This document shows positions 1 through 9,423 of a DNA stretch of 38,031 nucleotides, in pieces. Under the pieces are notes generated by a model, which did not search any database, was not told the DNA's origin, and worked only from the letters and a program-made list of their open reading frames with translations. Location: positions 1-38,031 of the IMG/VR virus record IMGVR_UViG_3300000553_000116; one strand, written 5' to 3'. Within the stretch, counting starts at the first letter, position 1, and the number at the start of each line of letters is the position of its first letter. The position numbers and the translations under genes were made by a program. The stretch comes from a virus.

Positions 1-3000
1 ACATCTGCTGCGACAAGCAGTGCGCCTTTTGCGAACACGCCCGGCGATCCGAGTAGCTTTACAACAGGCGCTCAATACTATGAGAGCCAAGGTTATGTGC
101 CCGGCTCTACAAATTACGAGGGCGTACCAACCTCATTTCTTGACCCAACAACAGGCAAAACCGTCGCCTCTTACGGAACAATCGCTCCCGTTGGCGGCGC
201 AAGTACAGCCGTTCAATCGGGCAATTGGACTTGGAATGATGCTTCAAAAATACCGACAGGTTTTACAACCAATTTAGCTAAAGCTAAGACCGATACACAT
301 AGCTTTCAAGACTTTTTAAAAGCAGGCGCTTTAGCTGCTGCTGCCGTTGCTGCGCCTGAATTGCTTGGTGCGTTAGCGCCTGAAGCGCTTGGTGCTGGCG
401 CATTAGAAAGCGCAACAGCGGGTGAATTAGGCTTTGCAGGTGGCTCAGGCGCTATAGGCGCAGGCGATGCGGGCGCAGCATTGACTGCGGGCGGTGATGC
501 GCTTACCGCAGGCACACTCTCTGATACCGCCGCTAGTAGCTTAATGAACGCAGATTTATTGCCCGCAGAGATGCAAATACCCGCAAGTGGTGTGAATCTT
601 AGTGCTGCCGCTACGGCTGCTGCAAAGAGCGCTGCAATCAACGCCGCTGTTACCGCTGCACAAGGCGGTAGCCCAACAGATATCTTAAAAGCGGGCGCTC
701 TAGGCGCTGTAGCAGGCGGTGCAGGCGCTGCGGGCGCTGACTTGTTAGGTGGTGGCACACTCGCTCAGATTGGCGCGCAAACGGCTGTCGCCACGGCAAC
801 GGCAGCAGCGACGGGTAAAGACCCCGTGCAGGCGGCGTTAAGCGGCGCTTTAACCGCTACGGTTTCGAACATTATTCCTTCAAGCACTTCTGACATCTTG
901 AATGGGGCGGGAATTACTGACCCAAGCGTTCAAAAAGCTGTTAACTCAGCAATTTCAAGCTCTATCATCACTGCCATCAAAGGCGGCGACGTAAGCACCG
1001 CTGCGCTCATGGGCGCAGTCAACTCAGGCTTGGGCAGCGTTGCGGGCATGATTGGCAATAGTCAAGTCGTGCAGGACATCAAAGCTAGTATAAATGACAC
1101 GATTTCATCGACTGTTGATTCAATCAAATATGAGACAGGCATTACAAACGCTCAGGCGTTGCCTGTCGAGGGGTCAAATAAAGCAATAGCAGGAACGCCA
1201 TTAGATACAGCGACTCAGCCTGACGTTGTTAACAGTGTATTTCAGCAAGATGCGCAAGATGCGATGAATCGCAATGTGCCGCCGCCGTTGGTGCAAAATG
1301 CGATTGATCAGAACACGCCAAAGACTGTTGATAATGTCGTGACACCGCCGCTGATTCAGCAGGCTGTGAATCAAAGTGATTCGGAGCGCATGGCGCAGGC
1401 GTTGCTTGGCTTTCAACAAAATCCGACTGTTGGTGCGCCTTTAGCACCTACTGCAAGTGCCGCGACAAGCGATGTAAACCCTGTTCCTGTGCCAAGCAAT
1501 GACGGTTTGACAGTAAATATTTCTGGCACTGGTGATGAAGCGCTTGCTAAATATAATCAAGTCCTTGTTGCTCATGGTTACGCGCCCGTTACCATAGATG
1601 ACCCCGAATATCGTCAATGGGCTGCTCAATATTTAGAAAATCAAGCAAACATTAGCGATAGTGGTACAAGCAATCAGTCGACAATCAATGATCTATATGC
1701 GATAGCGGGTCCTAAACTTGCGCAAGAAGCGTACGATCCTGCTGTGGCGGCGTTGCAGAAAGAAGGCATACCTGTCACATTCCAGAGCATAGAAAAATAT
1801 GCTCAGGATCCCGCAGCATTGGCCGAAGCCGCTTACAAAGGTTTCTACGGTCGCGCTCCAACAGTACAAGAAGCCGACACGATTGCGTATCAGATCAATG
1901 AGATGGGCGTTAGCCCAAATGACATTATTAAGGATTTGTACGATCAATCAAAGCAAGTTGCTTGGTTAGAGCAGCCGCCCTTAACAGCAGCGCCTACTAC
2001 CGCGCCAACACCTACGCCACAACCCCCTCTGACGCCCGCTGCGCCTGTTACAACACCCACAGCGTCTGCGTCTTCGTCATCATCGGGTGACACTAAGCCC
2101 GCAGGCGGTCTAGGCACGCAAGGTGGTGCAGCAGCAGGTAACGAAGGCGCACCAGGTGCCGTGTCGCCCGCAGGTGCTGCATCCTTTGCCGAGGCTCAGA
2201 ACATTGTCTCTCAAGCGGCAAGCGCTGAGGAGCTATCCGCTGACGATATCATCATTGCTACTCAGCGCTTGGTGTTTAACTCGACAACACTTGGCGCATC
2301 TCCCGCGCAAGCAGTCGCAAGCGGTTTAGTCACCCCCGACGGCTCACTCACAGCCAAGGGTGTCAAACAGATCTCTGACGCCACGGGGCTCTCGCCCTCA
2401 GACGTCATTGCGCTCACCAATGCGTCAACGACTGCAAGAACGGGCACAGGCTCGGGCATCACCTCAACAGGTGCTGGCGCTACAACAGGCGCTGCAACGG
2501 GCGCGGCACTCGCAGGCACAGGCATCGGCGGCTCAACGGGCACAAACATCGGCGGCTTGGGCACAGGCACTGGCACGGGAGTGGGTCCGGGCGCGGGCAC
2601 GGGAACAGGCGAGGGCTCAGGCGATGGCTTAGGCATAGGCCTAGGCGGTGGCTCAGGCACTGGCACGAGCGGCGCGGGTACGGGTGGCGTTAAAGCGACT
2701 ACCGCGGCTCCAGTCGTGCAGCCGTCTTACTCGTACTCAGGCGCCGGCACTCAAGGCGAAACGGTCGGCGCACTGCCCGGCAACCTACAAGCTACATTTC
2801 TGCAAGGTGTAAACGTGAACGAATACAACCCATTTGAAAATTACGATAAATATCAGCAGTTAGCGCCTGTGCATGCAGCGCAGGGCGGCTCACCGTTACA
2901 GCTTGCGCAGATGCAGCAGGGCATCGCAGGCGTTGACCCAAGCCTCTACAACGTGTTGCAAAAACGCCAAGCACCTAGCTACTTCACTTACGGTCAAGAC

Positions 3001-3507
3001 ACGTCAGGCGGCAATCCTACGACATTTGCGGGCAGTCAGTTGCTAGGTAAACCCACGCCCGGTATCCCTGTCATCCCCACAGGTCAAAAGTCAGGCTCAG
3101 ACTGGCTCTACCAAGGCTCGGGCACGAACCCACTCGCTATGGCTGGCACAGGTATCGCAAGTCTAGGCGCGGGCACAATGGCTCAGGGCGGTCAAGCGCA
3201 CGACGGTGGCGAGGGTGAGCACATTCCTGAGTTCATCACGGGCGCAACTGGTCACTACGTCAAGGGTCGCGGCGATGGGCAGTCTGATGATATTCCCGCA
3301 ATGCTCGCCGACGGCGAGTTCGTGTTTGATAGTTCCTCAGTTTCGACATTAGGAAATGGCTCTAGTGATGCAGGGGCTAAATTGTTGGATGCTTTTAGGG
3401 AATCATTGCGGGAGCACACAAGATCAGCCCCAAAGGATAAAATACCCCCTAAGGCGTCACCGCTGATGTATATGCAAGAGGCCATGAAAAAAGTTGGTAT
3501 GAAATGA
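1..3507 (+). CDS. Large Ala/Gly-rich virion structural protein, 5' end outside window
   Basis: The reading frame is open from base 1, so the gene begins upstream; a GTG at 97 is not needed as a start. In window-numbered residues, about 95-330 are Ala/Gly-rich and possibly amphipathic. A segment near 605-650 (GFYGRAP...QINEMG) resembles DUF4214 repeats found in surface and tail proteins. A Pro/Thr/Ser linker lies at about 660-700 and a near-pure Gly/Thr/Ser repeat at about 815-895. The C-terminal 90 residues carry a motif ([20 protein letters not shown], then [11 protein letters not shown]) that I recall at the ends of many uncharacterised phage structural proteins. The length, low complexity and position at the head of a late gene cluster fit a tail-associated or internal virion protein. 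The exact role is unknown. The stop overlaps the next start by ATGA. Confidence 0.72.
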   Translation, partial: TSAATSSAPFANTPGDPSSFTTGAQYYESQGYVPGSTNYEGVPTSFLDPTTGKTVASYGTIAPVGGASTAVQSGNWTWNDASKIPTGFTTNLAKAKTDTHSFQDFLKAGALAAAAVAAPELLGALAPEALGAGALESATAGELGFAGGSGAIGAGDAGAALTAGGDALTAGTLSDTAASSLMNADLLPAEMQIPASGVNLSAAATAAAKSAAINAAVTAAQGGSPTDILKAGALGAVAGGAGAAGADLLGGGTLAQIGAQTAVATATAAATGKDPVQAALSGALTATVSNIIPSSTSDILNGAGITDPSVQKAVNSAISSSIITAIKGGDVSTAALMGAVNSGLGSVAGMIGNSQVVQDIKASINDTISSTVDSIKYETGITNAQALPVEGSNKAIAGTPLDTATQPDVVNSVFQQDAQDAMNRNVPPPLVQNAIDQNTPKTVDNVVTPPLIQQAVNQSDSERMAQALLGFQQNPTVGAPLAPTASAATSDVNPVPVPSNDGLTVNISGTGDEALAKYNQVLVAHGYAPVTIDDPEYRQWAAQYLENQANISDSGTSNQSTINDLYAIAGPKLAQEAYDPAVAALQKEGIPVTFQSIEKYAQDPAALAEAAYKGFYGRAPTVQEADTIAYQINEMGVSPNDIIKDLYDQSKQVAWLEQPPLTAAPTTAPTPTPQPPLTPAAPVTTPTASASSSSSGDTKPAGGLGTQGGAAAGNEGAPGAVSPAGAASFAEAQNIVSQAASAEELSADDIIIATQRLVFNSTTLGASPAQAVASGLVTPDGSLTAKGVKQISDATGLSPSDVIALTNASTTARTGTGSGITSTGAGATTGAATGAALAGTGIGGSTGTNIGGLGTGTGTGVGPGAGTGTGEGSGDGLGIGLGGGSGTGTSGAGTGGVKATTAAPVVQPSYSYSGAGTQGETVGALPGNLQATFLQGVNVNEYNPFENYDKYQQLAPVHAAQGGSPLQLAQMQQGIAGVDPSLYNVLQKRQAPSYFTYGQDTSGGNPTTFAGSQLLGKPTPGIPVIPTGQKSGSDWLYQGSGTNPLAMAGTGIASLGAGTMAQGGQAHDGGEGEHIPEFITGATGHYVKGRGDGQSDDIPAMLADGEFVFDSSSVSTLGNGSSDAGAKLLDAFRESLREHTRSAPKDKIPPKASPLMYMQEAMKKVGMK

Positions 3508-4091
3508 ACAAATTGCCGTACATGTCTTTGCCCGCACAGCGTATTGCTCACAATCGTGGCTTGCGCCATGAGGCGAAGTTGCGTGGTGAAGTTCATTACT
3601 TTACTGGCAAAGAATGCAAAAACGGACATATTGAAAAGCGCCTTGTGAGCAGTGGCAGTTGCATGGAGTGCGTGCGTTTAAAAGCCGCACAGTTAAGATT
3701 AAAAAGATCTCCCGAAAAAAAAGCACAAGATCGTGCATATTCACGCATCAATGCAGCCCAATGGCGTATAGCCAATCCTGACCATGAAAACACAAAAATT
3801 GTTAAACGACGGTGGGCGAGTGAGCATCCAGAGCAAAAAAATGCAGATACTGCTAAACGCCGCGCAGCAAAATTACAACGCACTCCGCTTTGGTTGACAC
3901 CAAAACACCATAAGCAAATTGGTCAGTTTTATTGGGAAGCGGCTGAGGTCTCGAAATTGGTTGGTGAGTTTTATCACGTTGATCATATTGTCCCACTACA
4001 AGGCAAGACAGTATCGGGCTTACATGTGCCTTGGAATTTGCAAATTTTGCATGCGAAAGAAAATTTAAGTAAAGGAAATAATTATGGCTGA
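3504..4091 (+). CDS. HNH endonuclease, probably free-standing homing type
   Basis: This 195-residue protein has an N-terminal zinc-knuckle-like set (C38, H42, C53, C56), a Lys/Arg-rich middle (about 60-135) and a C-terminal HNH signature: [10 protein letters not shown] at 158-167, the asparagine of WNLQ near 178, and [11 protein letters not shown] after it. Proteins of this type cut double-stranded DNA and often act as homing endonucleases inserted between phage genes. The gene starts inside the stop of the preceding virion gene (ATGA) and ends inside the start of the next one (8-nt overlap), so it sits seamlessly in the late operon. Its base composition looks more A/T-rich than the flanking structural genes, which suggests separate acquisition. 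HNH assignment is confident; homing activity is inferred. Confidence 0.85.
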   Translation: MNKLPYMSLPAQRIAHNRGLRHEAKLRGEVHYFTGKECKNGHIEKRLVSSGSCMECVRLKAAQLRLKRSPEKKAQDRAYSRINAAQWRIANPDHENTKIVKRRWASEHPEQKNADTAKRRAAKLQRTPLWLTPKHHKQIGQFYWEAAEVSKLVGEFYHVDHIVPLQGKTVSGLHVPWNLQILHAKENLSKGNNYG

Positions 4092-5118
4092 TCCAGCACT
4101 CACAGCAGCACCCGCTAACTATGTGACGCCCCCATCGCTGGGTACGCCGTCCACGCCTACTGGTGGCTCGTTCACTCAGGGCGCGGCGCTGCCTAACATC
4201 ACGACTACGCAACAGCAGGCAACCGCCGCTCCCGCGTGGTACATGGATTACCTGAACAACTTGGCAGGCACGAGCACGCAAGCGGGTGCCAATGCTCAAT
4301 ACATCGGTGCGCAGCCTCTGCAGCAACAAGCGTTTGATCAGACTGCTGCGAACGTGGGTAACTATCAGCCAGACTTAAACGCTGCTAACGCGCTCACGAT
4401 GAATGCTGCGACGACTGCTGCGCCGAGCTTAGCGGGTCAGTACATGAACCCCTACATCGGCAGCGTCGTGGACGAGGCGGGGCGTCTTGGGATGCAAAAC
4501 ATCCAAAACACGCTTGCCCCGCAAGCCACAGCAGGCGCTGTCGGTAGTGGTCAATTCGGTTCAACTCGCGGCGCTAATGTGCTCGGTCAGAACATCACAA
4601 GTGCTCTGCAGAACTTAGGCGGTCAGCAACAAGGCTTGCTCGCAAGCGGCTATCAAAACGCAATCACGCAAGCGCAAGCTGATCTGCAACGTCAAATGGC
4701 CGGCGGCTCCCAGATGGGTGCTTTGGGCACCACGACGCAACAGCTCGGCATGGGCGACGTGAATGCATTGAGCACGATGGGCGGTCAGCAGCAGCAAATC
4801 GCTCAGAACGAGCAATTGTTCCCGTTGCAGGTCGCAGCCCAACAAGCAGCGTTGATGAAGGGGTTCACGATCCCAACGTCTGTGTCGTCTACCTATACGG
4901 GTCCGATTCCGGGCGCGTATCAGTCTTCGCCGTTGCAACAGGTCGCATCGCTTGGTGCAGGCATTACCGGGCTGTTTACTACGCCTACTGGTGGCGGCAA
5001 TACAGTTGCGCAGAACTTAGGCAGTTGGCTTAGCGGTTTGGGCGGCTCAAACAACGTCGGTGGTAGTGCAAGCAATCCTTTGCAGGGTGACATTGCATCC
5101 ATAATCAACGGCGCTTAA
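4084..5118 (+). CDS. Probable virion structural protein, Gln/Ala/Gly-rich
   Basis: This 344-residue protein is rich in Gln, Ala, Gly and Thr and has no transmembrane segment or signal peptide. The core ([17 protein letters not shown] near residue 120, then a [14 protein letters not shown] stretch, then a Gln-rich helical region at about 170-260) has the look of a widespread but uncharacterised phage protein type with an 'NPY...G..GGSR' pattern in virion clusters. A Gly-rich tail (about 285-340) ends it. AAAGGA lies eight bases before the ATG. Neighbours are structural genes in the same direction, so a role as internal or tail-tip virion protein is likely but unproven. Confidence 0.6.
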   Translation: MADPALTAAPANYVTPPSLGTPSTPTGGSFTQGAALPNITTTQQQATAAPAWYMDYLNNLAGTSTQAGANAQYIGAQPLQQQAFDQTAANVGNYQPDLNAANALTMNAATTAAPSLAGQYMNPYIGSVVDEAGRLGMQNIQNTLAPQATAGAVGSGQFGSTRGANVLGQNITSALQNLGGQQQGLLASGYQNAITQAQADLQRQMAGGSQMGALGTTTQQLGMGDVNALSTMGGQQQQIAQNEQLFPLQVAAQQAALMKGFTIPTSVSSTYTGPIPGAYQSSPLQQVASLGAGITGLFTTPTGGGNTVAQNLGSWLSGLGGSNNVGGSASNPLQGDIASIINGA

Positions 5119-5133
5119 TTTAAGGAGTAAATC

Positions 5134-6696
5134 ATGGTCACAGAAGTTAAAGGCGCGCCGTTATCAGGTGGAGTGATGGCACCTCCGTTAGGTATCAGCA
5201 CTGACCAAGAGGCGCTTGCTAAATATAACCAAGCAATTGATGCCCAATTAAAAGCGCTTGAAAATCGTGGTGGTACAAACTGGTTTCAAATTGCTGGCGC
5301 GTTAGCCAATCCGGGTCGCACGGGTAATGCTGGCGAAGCTTTCGGACGTGCAATGGATGTTGTCGGCAAGCAACGTGAAGAGGAAGAAGCACGCGCCTTA
5401 CCGATTGCCCAGATGCGTGCTCAGTTAGCAGGGCAAAAGTACGAAGTGGCTAAAGAAGCTCAGGGGCTTGATATTGTTGGGAAAATATTTAACAAGTCAC
5501 CCGGTGATGCAATAGCAGGGCTGCAATCGACAGCTGGCGGGATTGATCTTGGTTTAATGCCTAAGCTGGCACAAGCTCACGCTGCTCTCGTAAACAATCC
5601 AAAACTACGCACTTTTGTTACAGAACAAATGAAAATGCAAGAGCAGTTGATTAACACTGCAATGGAGTTAAGAAAAGAAGGGATGAGTATTTTTGAAATT
5701 AACGATCGAATCCCCGGAGCTGCTAATTACTTTAAATCATTGGGTGGTCCTAACGTAACAACATCAAGCGCTAACCCGGTTGTAAACCCCGAACCAAGTG
5801 CACCGGGGACAGTTCCTATGGGCACACCGCCTGTACGAGCTCCCGGCGAGGAGTCTGATTTTCACGGTACGACAACGCACCCGGCACCTGCTGCGGCACC
5901 TGCACCTGCGCCTGCACCTGCACCTGCTGTGGCACCTGCACCTGCACCGAACGAGGCAACCTCCTACACCGATCCGGTCACTAAAATCACAACGGATTTA
6001 AGTCGTTTGAGTGGTGCTGAAAGACGTAAGTTTTTAGCAGAAGCTGCGTTAAAAGAAAACGAACGTGCAAGTGTTAATTTGGCGGCTCGTGGTAAAGAAG
6101 CCGAACCAACACGAGCAGCCATTTTGTCTTTTAGGCCAAATACAACTGACACAATGGCCGCTGATGCACAAGACCTTCTTAAAATTGCCGCGCGTAGTCC
6201 AAAAGTGTTTGATATCCTGCGTAACAATAATGATATCCGCGATATCGTGAACACGGCCATCAATGAGGGTATACCCCTTGGCAGTTTTGGCTCGCTTCGT
6301 TTACCGGTCAAAGAATATATTTTGGCTAAGATGGAAGACACCGAACGCACTGATTACCAACGTGCACGTATGATCTTGGCGCAACAATTCTTTGCCGCTG
6401 CGATGGCTAATAAAGCTGCGATTCCGGGCACCATCAGCAACAATGAGGATAAGTTATTGCAAGCACCGTTGGCAAGCATGGACGATACCGTAAAGGCTGT
6501 TGAAGACTATGTAAAACGCGCGCTTGTTCAAAACCGCCACCGGGCTGAAATATATAAAGCTTTTACTGAGTTTGAACAAAAGAATAAAGGTTCGGGCTTA
6601 GAAACATTCTTTGATCCAGACAACCCTCAATCGCGATATCATCAAGTCAATAGCCACTTTAGTAACTTGTATCGAACTGTGATAGGTGAGCAATAA
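5134..6696 (+). CDS. Probable virion protein with Ala-Pro linker
   Basis: This 520-residue protein is preceded by a strong AAGGAG. The N-terminal third is charged and helical. An Ala-Pro repeat linker at about 250-272 separates it from a C-terminal helical domain (about 280-520) with no motif I recognise. Near residue 28 it carries EALAKYNQ, which also occurs in the large protein at 1-3507, with closely matching DNA. Its stop and the next start share one base (TAATG), showing tight co-expression with the next late gene. The function is unknown; a place in the virion is inferred from context. Confidence 0.6.
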   Translation: MVTEVKGAPLSGGVMAPPLGISTDQEALAKYNQAIDAQLKALENRGGTNWFQIAGALANPGRTGNAGEAFGRAMDVVGKQREEEEARALPIAQMRAQLAGQKYEVAKEAQGLDIVGKIFNKSPGDAIAGLQSTAGGIDLGLMPKLAQAHAALVNNPKLRTFVTEQMKMQEQLINTAMELRKEGMSIFEINDRIPGAANYFKSLGGPNVTTSSANPVVNPEPSAPGTVPMGTPPVRAPGEESDFHGTTTHPAPAAAPAPAPAPAPAVAPAPAPNEATSYTDPVTKITTDLSRLSGAERRKFLAEAALKENERASVNLAARGKEAEPTRAAILSFRPNTTDTMAADAQDLLKIAARSPKVFDILRNNNDIRDIVNTAINEGIPLGSFGSLRLPVKEYILAKMEDTERTDYQRARMILAQQFFAAAMANKAAIPGTISNNEDKLLQAPLASMDDTVKAVEDYVKRALVQNRHRAEIYKAFTEFEQKNKGSGLETFFDPDNPQSRYHQVNSHFSNLYRTVIGEQ

Positions 6697-7877
6697 TGGG
6701 ATTACCAACTCTTGATGAAGTATTGGCACCTGTTAAAAAAGTAGAACCTGATACTAAGGGTTTACCCTCACTTGATGATATTCTTGGCACAATGCCCAAG
6801 GTTACGCCTGAGATTAAGCGTGAGGAAGCGACCGGTGATTACTTAGCCCCGACAGCGGCAGGTGCTTCCGTTGGCGTGGCCAAAGAACTACTCAGAACAG
6901 TCCGTAATAGGCCGCCCGCGCCGTTTGGACCGCCCGGCCTTAGCTCAGCGCGCGAGGCCGCGTTGCAAGCCGAGACCGGCGTGACATCAGCTTTAAACAA
7001 TTATCGCGCGCAACAACTTCCGTACTTCACTGCTACGGACATCGCGCACGCTAACCTTGGTGCCACAACCGCGGCGGCTGAAGAGGCCGCACAACGGTTA
7101 GCTGCAGCGCAGGCTGCCGCGCGGCCCTATGGCACGCCTGTTGAGCGCACGCCGGTGGTTAACTGGGCAACCGGTAAAAATACAAGCCAAGGCATGACGC
7201 CCTTGCTGACTTCTTTAGAAGCAAGTATGCAGCCAAGCATGGAAGCGGCTTATGCGCACAATCGAACTTTGCAGGCTACGCCCGGGTACCGCGCCGGCGA
7301 GCACTTTGTATTGCCCATACGGATAGCTAATGAAGAGGTGCCTGCAATACGGGCGCTACAGGCTGCACAGCAAGCACATGACGATGCTCAAGCCGCTCGC
7401 GCAACAGCGCATGCTCATTGGTTAAATTTAACAGGCAACGCGCCAGCAGAGTTTGCCAGAGCGCAGACGGCCTATCAGGGTGCAACAAACACTGCTGCAC
7501 AGACGGCAGAAGAGCTTGCACGTCTTGAAGCTCAACGGCCCGGCCCGCTCGCGCAAGTTGGCCGAGGGATTGCCAAGACGCTCGGACCTCTGCTACCAAT
7601 CGCAGGTGGTGCATTAGCCGGCCATGATCTTGTAAAAGCAGTTGCCGAAACGCAACACCAGATGAAGCAAAAAGAGCCTAATTACACGGAAGCTGCAATG
7701 AACGCATTAAGCGGTGCAGGTGGTGCACTCATGCTAAGCGGAAATCCGTACGCCGTAGGCGCAGGTGCTGCAATGAGCGCCATCCCTGTTGGGCGCTCAT
7801 TGGTCAATCAATACTCTAAGGCCATTACCCCGATTTTGGAACGCGACCCGCGAGACGCTCGGTTTTTAATACCGTAG
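6696..7877 (+). CDS. Ala-rich probable virion protein
   Basis: This 393-residue protein starts in the stop codon of the previous gene (TAATG). The N-terminus holds an imperfect duplicated motif: GLPTLDEVLAPVKKVEPDTK at residues 2-21, followed at once by GLPSLDDILGTMPKV. Long Ala-rich helices follow (about 90-260). The last 100 residues have two Gly/Ala-rich hydrophobic stretches (GPLLPIAGGALAGH and GGALMLSGNPYAVGAGAAMS) that could interact with a membrane, as some ejected internal proteins do. This is the last plus-strand gene of the block. Its 3' end overlaps the last gene of the minus-strand operon tail to tail by 53 bases, with no terminator hairpin visible between them. I do not recognise the family. 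Confidence 0.58.
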   Translation: MGLPTLDEVLAPVKKVEPDTKGLPSLDDILGTMPKVTPEIKREEATGDYLAPTAAGASVGVAKELLRTVRNRPPAPFGPPGLSSAREAALQAETGVTSALNNYRAQQLPYFTATDIAHANLGATTAAAEEAAQRLAAAQAAARPYGTPVERTPVVNWATGKNTSQGMTPLLTSLEASMQPSMEAAYAHNRTLQATPGYRAGEHFVLPIRIANEEVPAIRALQAAQQAHDDAQAARATAHAHWLNLTGNAPAEFARAQTAYQGATNTAAQTAEELARLEAQRPGPLAQVGRGIAKTLGPLLPIAGGALAGHDLVKAVAETQHQMKQKEPNYTEAAMNALSGAGGALMLSGNPYAVGAGAAMSAIPVGRSLVNQYSKAITPILERDPRDARFLIP

Positions 7878-7989
7878 CCTGCTCCCACGCGGTAAGCCAG
7901 ATGTTGTAGGGGTCTTCGAGTAAATCGTTGGCGTTGAGATGCTCTAGCAATTTGAGCCAGTCTTTGTATGCCTTTTCACATTCGTTCAA
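7825..7989 (-). CDS. Small hypothetical protein at end of small-gene operon
   Basis: This is an acidic, Leu/Trp-rich protein of about 54 residues (NECEKAYKDWLKLLEHL near the start). I chose the TTG at 7989 because CTGGAG lies eight bases upstream and it overlaps the XRE-type gene by only 14 bases. An in-frame ATG at 8019 lacks a ribosome binding site and would overlap more. The 3' end runs 53 bases into the convergent virion gene. It is the last gene of the minus-strand operon. No known domain is recognised. Confidence 0.5.
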   Translation of the reverse strand: MNECEKAYKDWLKLLEHLNANDLLEDPYNIWLTAWEQATVLKTERLAGRVPKSG

Positions 7990-8197
7990 GGTATTTCTCC
8001 AGTTTGGTAAATTTATCATCACTTGGGGTGTACTTGCCCAAGAACCACGCGTACACCGCGGTGCGTGATACACCGAGATGCTCGGCAATATCCACGATGC
8101 TCACGTCACGCTCGATGGCCTTCATGGCCAAGCGTGTGAACGGCGTGAAGGCTGTGTCGTTGATCTGCTTAATCAGCGATAGCGAATATCCCGCCAT
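7976..8197 (-). CDS. XRE-type helix-turn-helix DNA-binding protein
   Basis: This 73-residue protein has a clear Cro/CI-type helix-turn-helix, about residues 30-60: DVSIVDIAEHLGVSRTAVYA followed by WFLGKYTPSDDKF. The ATG at 8197 is preceded by AGGGAG and shares bases with the stop of the upstream 47-residue gene (TAATG). Earlier in-frame ATGs would overlap that gene. Proteins of this size usually bind operators as dimers. It sits at the far end of the small-gene operon, so it could feed back on early transcription. No operator is visible beside it. The target is unknown. Confidence 0.75.
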   Translation of the reverse strand: MAGYSLSLIKQINDTAFTPFTRLAMKAIERDVSIVDIAEHLGVSRTAVYAWFLGKYTPSDDKFTKLEKYLERM

Positions 8198-8340
8198 TAC
8201 GTGCTCCCTTGTTCCGCGATCATCTTTTGCGCCATCTCGTTGGCCAACTGCGGGATCAGATCCCAAGGCACCTTAGCGGCCGTTATGAGGGCCTGCATCG
8301 CCATGCCGGCGTACAGCTTCATTAGCTCGTCGTCATTCAT
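8197..8340 (-). CDS. Small hypothetical protein (47 aa)
   Basis: This short gene has good junctions on both sides. The ATG lies inside the end of the DUF3310 gene (8-nt overlap, GAGGTGAGTG just before it), and its TAA shares a base with the ATG of the XRE-type gene. The product starts MNDDELMKLYAGMAMQ and is a mostly helical, Met/Ala-rich peptide with no charged cluster or transmembrane segment. Its function is unknown. The exact fit between two real genes in phase with the operon's overlap pattern is the main support. Confidence 0.65.
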   Translation of the reverse strand: MNDDELMKLYAGMAMQALITAAKVPWDLIPQLANEMAQKMIAEQGST

Positions 8341-8542
8341 CACTCACCTCAATTAACTTGTCTAGGTAATGCCGCGCTTTTTTGAGGTCCTCAACACCGC
8401 CCTTGTCCTTCCACCGGCTGACGTACTTCACGATGTTGCCCTCAAGGTAGCCGAGGTTGTTGCCGACGATGTAGTCCCACGGCTGGATGGCCTTGGTGGC
8501 GTAGTGCGAGCCGCCTACCTGCTGTTCGTTTGCTGTGCTCAT
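8333..8542 (-). CDS. DUF3310 family protein
   Basis: The 69-residue product matches the DUF3310 pattern throughout: VGGSHYATKAIQPWDYI, then NLGYLEGNIVKYVSRW, then GGVEDLKKARHYLDKLIE. The family includes relatives of phage T7 gene 1.7, a nucleotide kinase, but the short form is generally of unknown activity. I chose the ATG at 8542 because AAGGA stands nine bases upstream and the ATG overlaps the preceding stop (ATGA). An earlier in-frame ATG at 8560 would lie inside the previous gene. It is translationally coupled to both neighbours in the small-gene operon. Confidence 0.88.
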   Translation of the reverse strand: MSTANEQQVGGSHYATKAIQPWDYIVGNNLGYLEGNIVKYVSRWKDKGGVEDLKKARHYLDKLIEVSDE

Positions 8543-8853
8543 ATCGGGTTCCTTAACCATGCTGCTGCCTCATCAAGGCGGGGTATGAAGTCTTGCTTGT
8601 TAATGACAGGCTCTTTTGCATCATCGCCATCGCCCCACACCCACACTTGCGACAGCTTGCCGCGCTTGCTTAACTCGTAGTTGCCGATGTGAACCTTGTT
8701 ACTCACGTATAAAGTTTTAAGTGCGCTTCGCACCACCTTTATGTCCTTGCCTGTTAGCTTGACCAATGCGCTAACCGTAGCCCGGCCGGTCTTCTGTAGG
8801 GCCTGACCCACGGTTATGTTTTTGGGTACTACAAATTGAGGTAAGTCGCTCAT
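8539..8853 (-). CDS. Small winged-helix-like protein
   Basis: This 104-residue protein resembles a winged helix-turn-helix. ITVGQALQKTGRATVSALVK is followed by KDIKVVRSALKTLYVSNKV, and then by a wing-like segment that reads IGNYELSKRGKLSQVWVW. This order (helix, recognition helix, beta-hairpin) is typical of small phage DNA-binding proteins, but no precise family is recognised. Both ends overlap neighbours by ATGA. A regulatory or replication-accessory role is possible; the evidence is only the fold pattern. Confidence 0.65.
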   Translation of the reverse strand: MSDLPQFVVPKNITVGQALQKTGRATVSALVKLTGKDIKVVRSALKTLYVSNKVHIGNYELSKRGKLSQVWVWGDGDDAKEPVINKQDFIPRLDEAAAWLRNPI

Positions 8854-9131
8854 TTTTTGGTCCTGTTGCGAATTTGTGATGCAAGCTGCTCAAGCGCCAC
8901 GTCGAGCACCATCGGGGTGTCGGTGCCTTCAAGGCCTTTGCGCATCACGTCAACGAGCTTTGCGCACTCGTCGCGCTCGATTGCGATGGCGGTCTTGGTC
9001 GTGTCAATTGCAATTTGCATGATCTCTGCACGAGCAATCGCTAGTGCGTTATCGAACTCTTCCTGCGTGAACAGCGTAGCGCCTGTGCCACGGGCAAAGA
9101 ATTTCTTTTGAAAATCGGTTAGTTCTTTCAT
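8850..9131 (-). CDS. Hypothetical helical protein (93 aa)
   Basis: This is a charged, largely alpha-helical protein (LTDFQKKFFARG at the start, then a long amphipathic stretch with repeated Ala/Glu/Ile at about 27-60). No motif, cysteine pair or membrane segment is seen. The ATG overlaps the stop of the 27-residue membrane peptide upstream (ATGA) and its stop overlaps the winged-helix-like gene. The function is unknown. Confidence 0.65.
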   Translation of the reverse strand: MKELTDFQKKFFARGTGATLFTQEEFDNALAIARAEIMQIAIDTTKTAIAIERDECAKLVDVMRKGLEGTDTPMVLDVALEQLASQIRNRTKK

Positions 9132-9211
9132 TTTTTAAATATCCATAAAATTAAAACGATTGTGCCGTAGAAGTAGAGCATCCATTCGCCTAGCTGGTGG
9201 GGAATGTTCAT
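9128..9211 (-). CDS. 27-residue predicted single-span membrane peptide
   Basis: This very short gene begins MNIPHQLGEW and continues with a strongly hydrophobic aromatic stretch (MLYFYGTIVLILWIF, about residues 11-25) ending in two lysines. That is the pattern of a small single-pass membrane peptide with a positively charged inner end. Both junctions are exact ATGA overlaps, with the genes at 9208-9423 and 8850-9131, which supports it as a real gene. Small phage membrane peptides can be holin-like, superinfection-exclusion or inhibitor proteins. No specific assignment is possible. Confidence 0.6.
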   Translation of the reverse strand: MNIPHQLGEWMLYFYGTIVLILWIFKK

Positions 9212-9423
9212 TCCTTTACCCCATCAATCCACGCATCCAGTTTGGTGTGCATCCATGCGCGGCGATTCTCTGCCGTGGTGATGACCTTATCATCGACAAT
9301 TACTTTCTGCTTATTTGCCATCTCTGCCTCAAACTGCTCACCTTTCTCAAACGTGATTTTTTCAGGATGGCTGATCACGTCAACGACTACGCCATTTATG
9401 TTTATTGCGACTTCATGGTTCAT
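9208..9423 (-). CDS. Hypothetical protein (71 aa)
   Basis: The product opens MNHEVAININGVVVDVISHP, likely two beta strands, followed by a charged helical part (EKGEQFEAEMANKQKVIVDD) and an Arg/Trp/His-containing end. I recognise no family. It is joined by ATGA overlaps to the genes on both sides of the operon. Confidence 0.62.
   Translation of the reverse strand: MNHEVAININGVVVDVISHPEKITFEKGEQFEAEMANKQKVIVDDKVITTAENRRAWMHTKLDAWIDGVKE

Noticed and set aside
2262-2666. Pro/Val-rich minus-strand frame (PVPEPSPVP... type).
   Set aside because: It is the reverse reading of the Gly/Thr repeat of the large structural protein.
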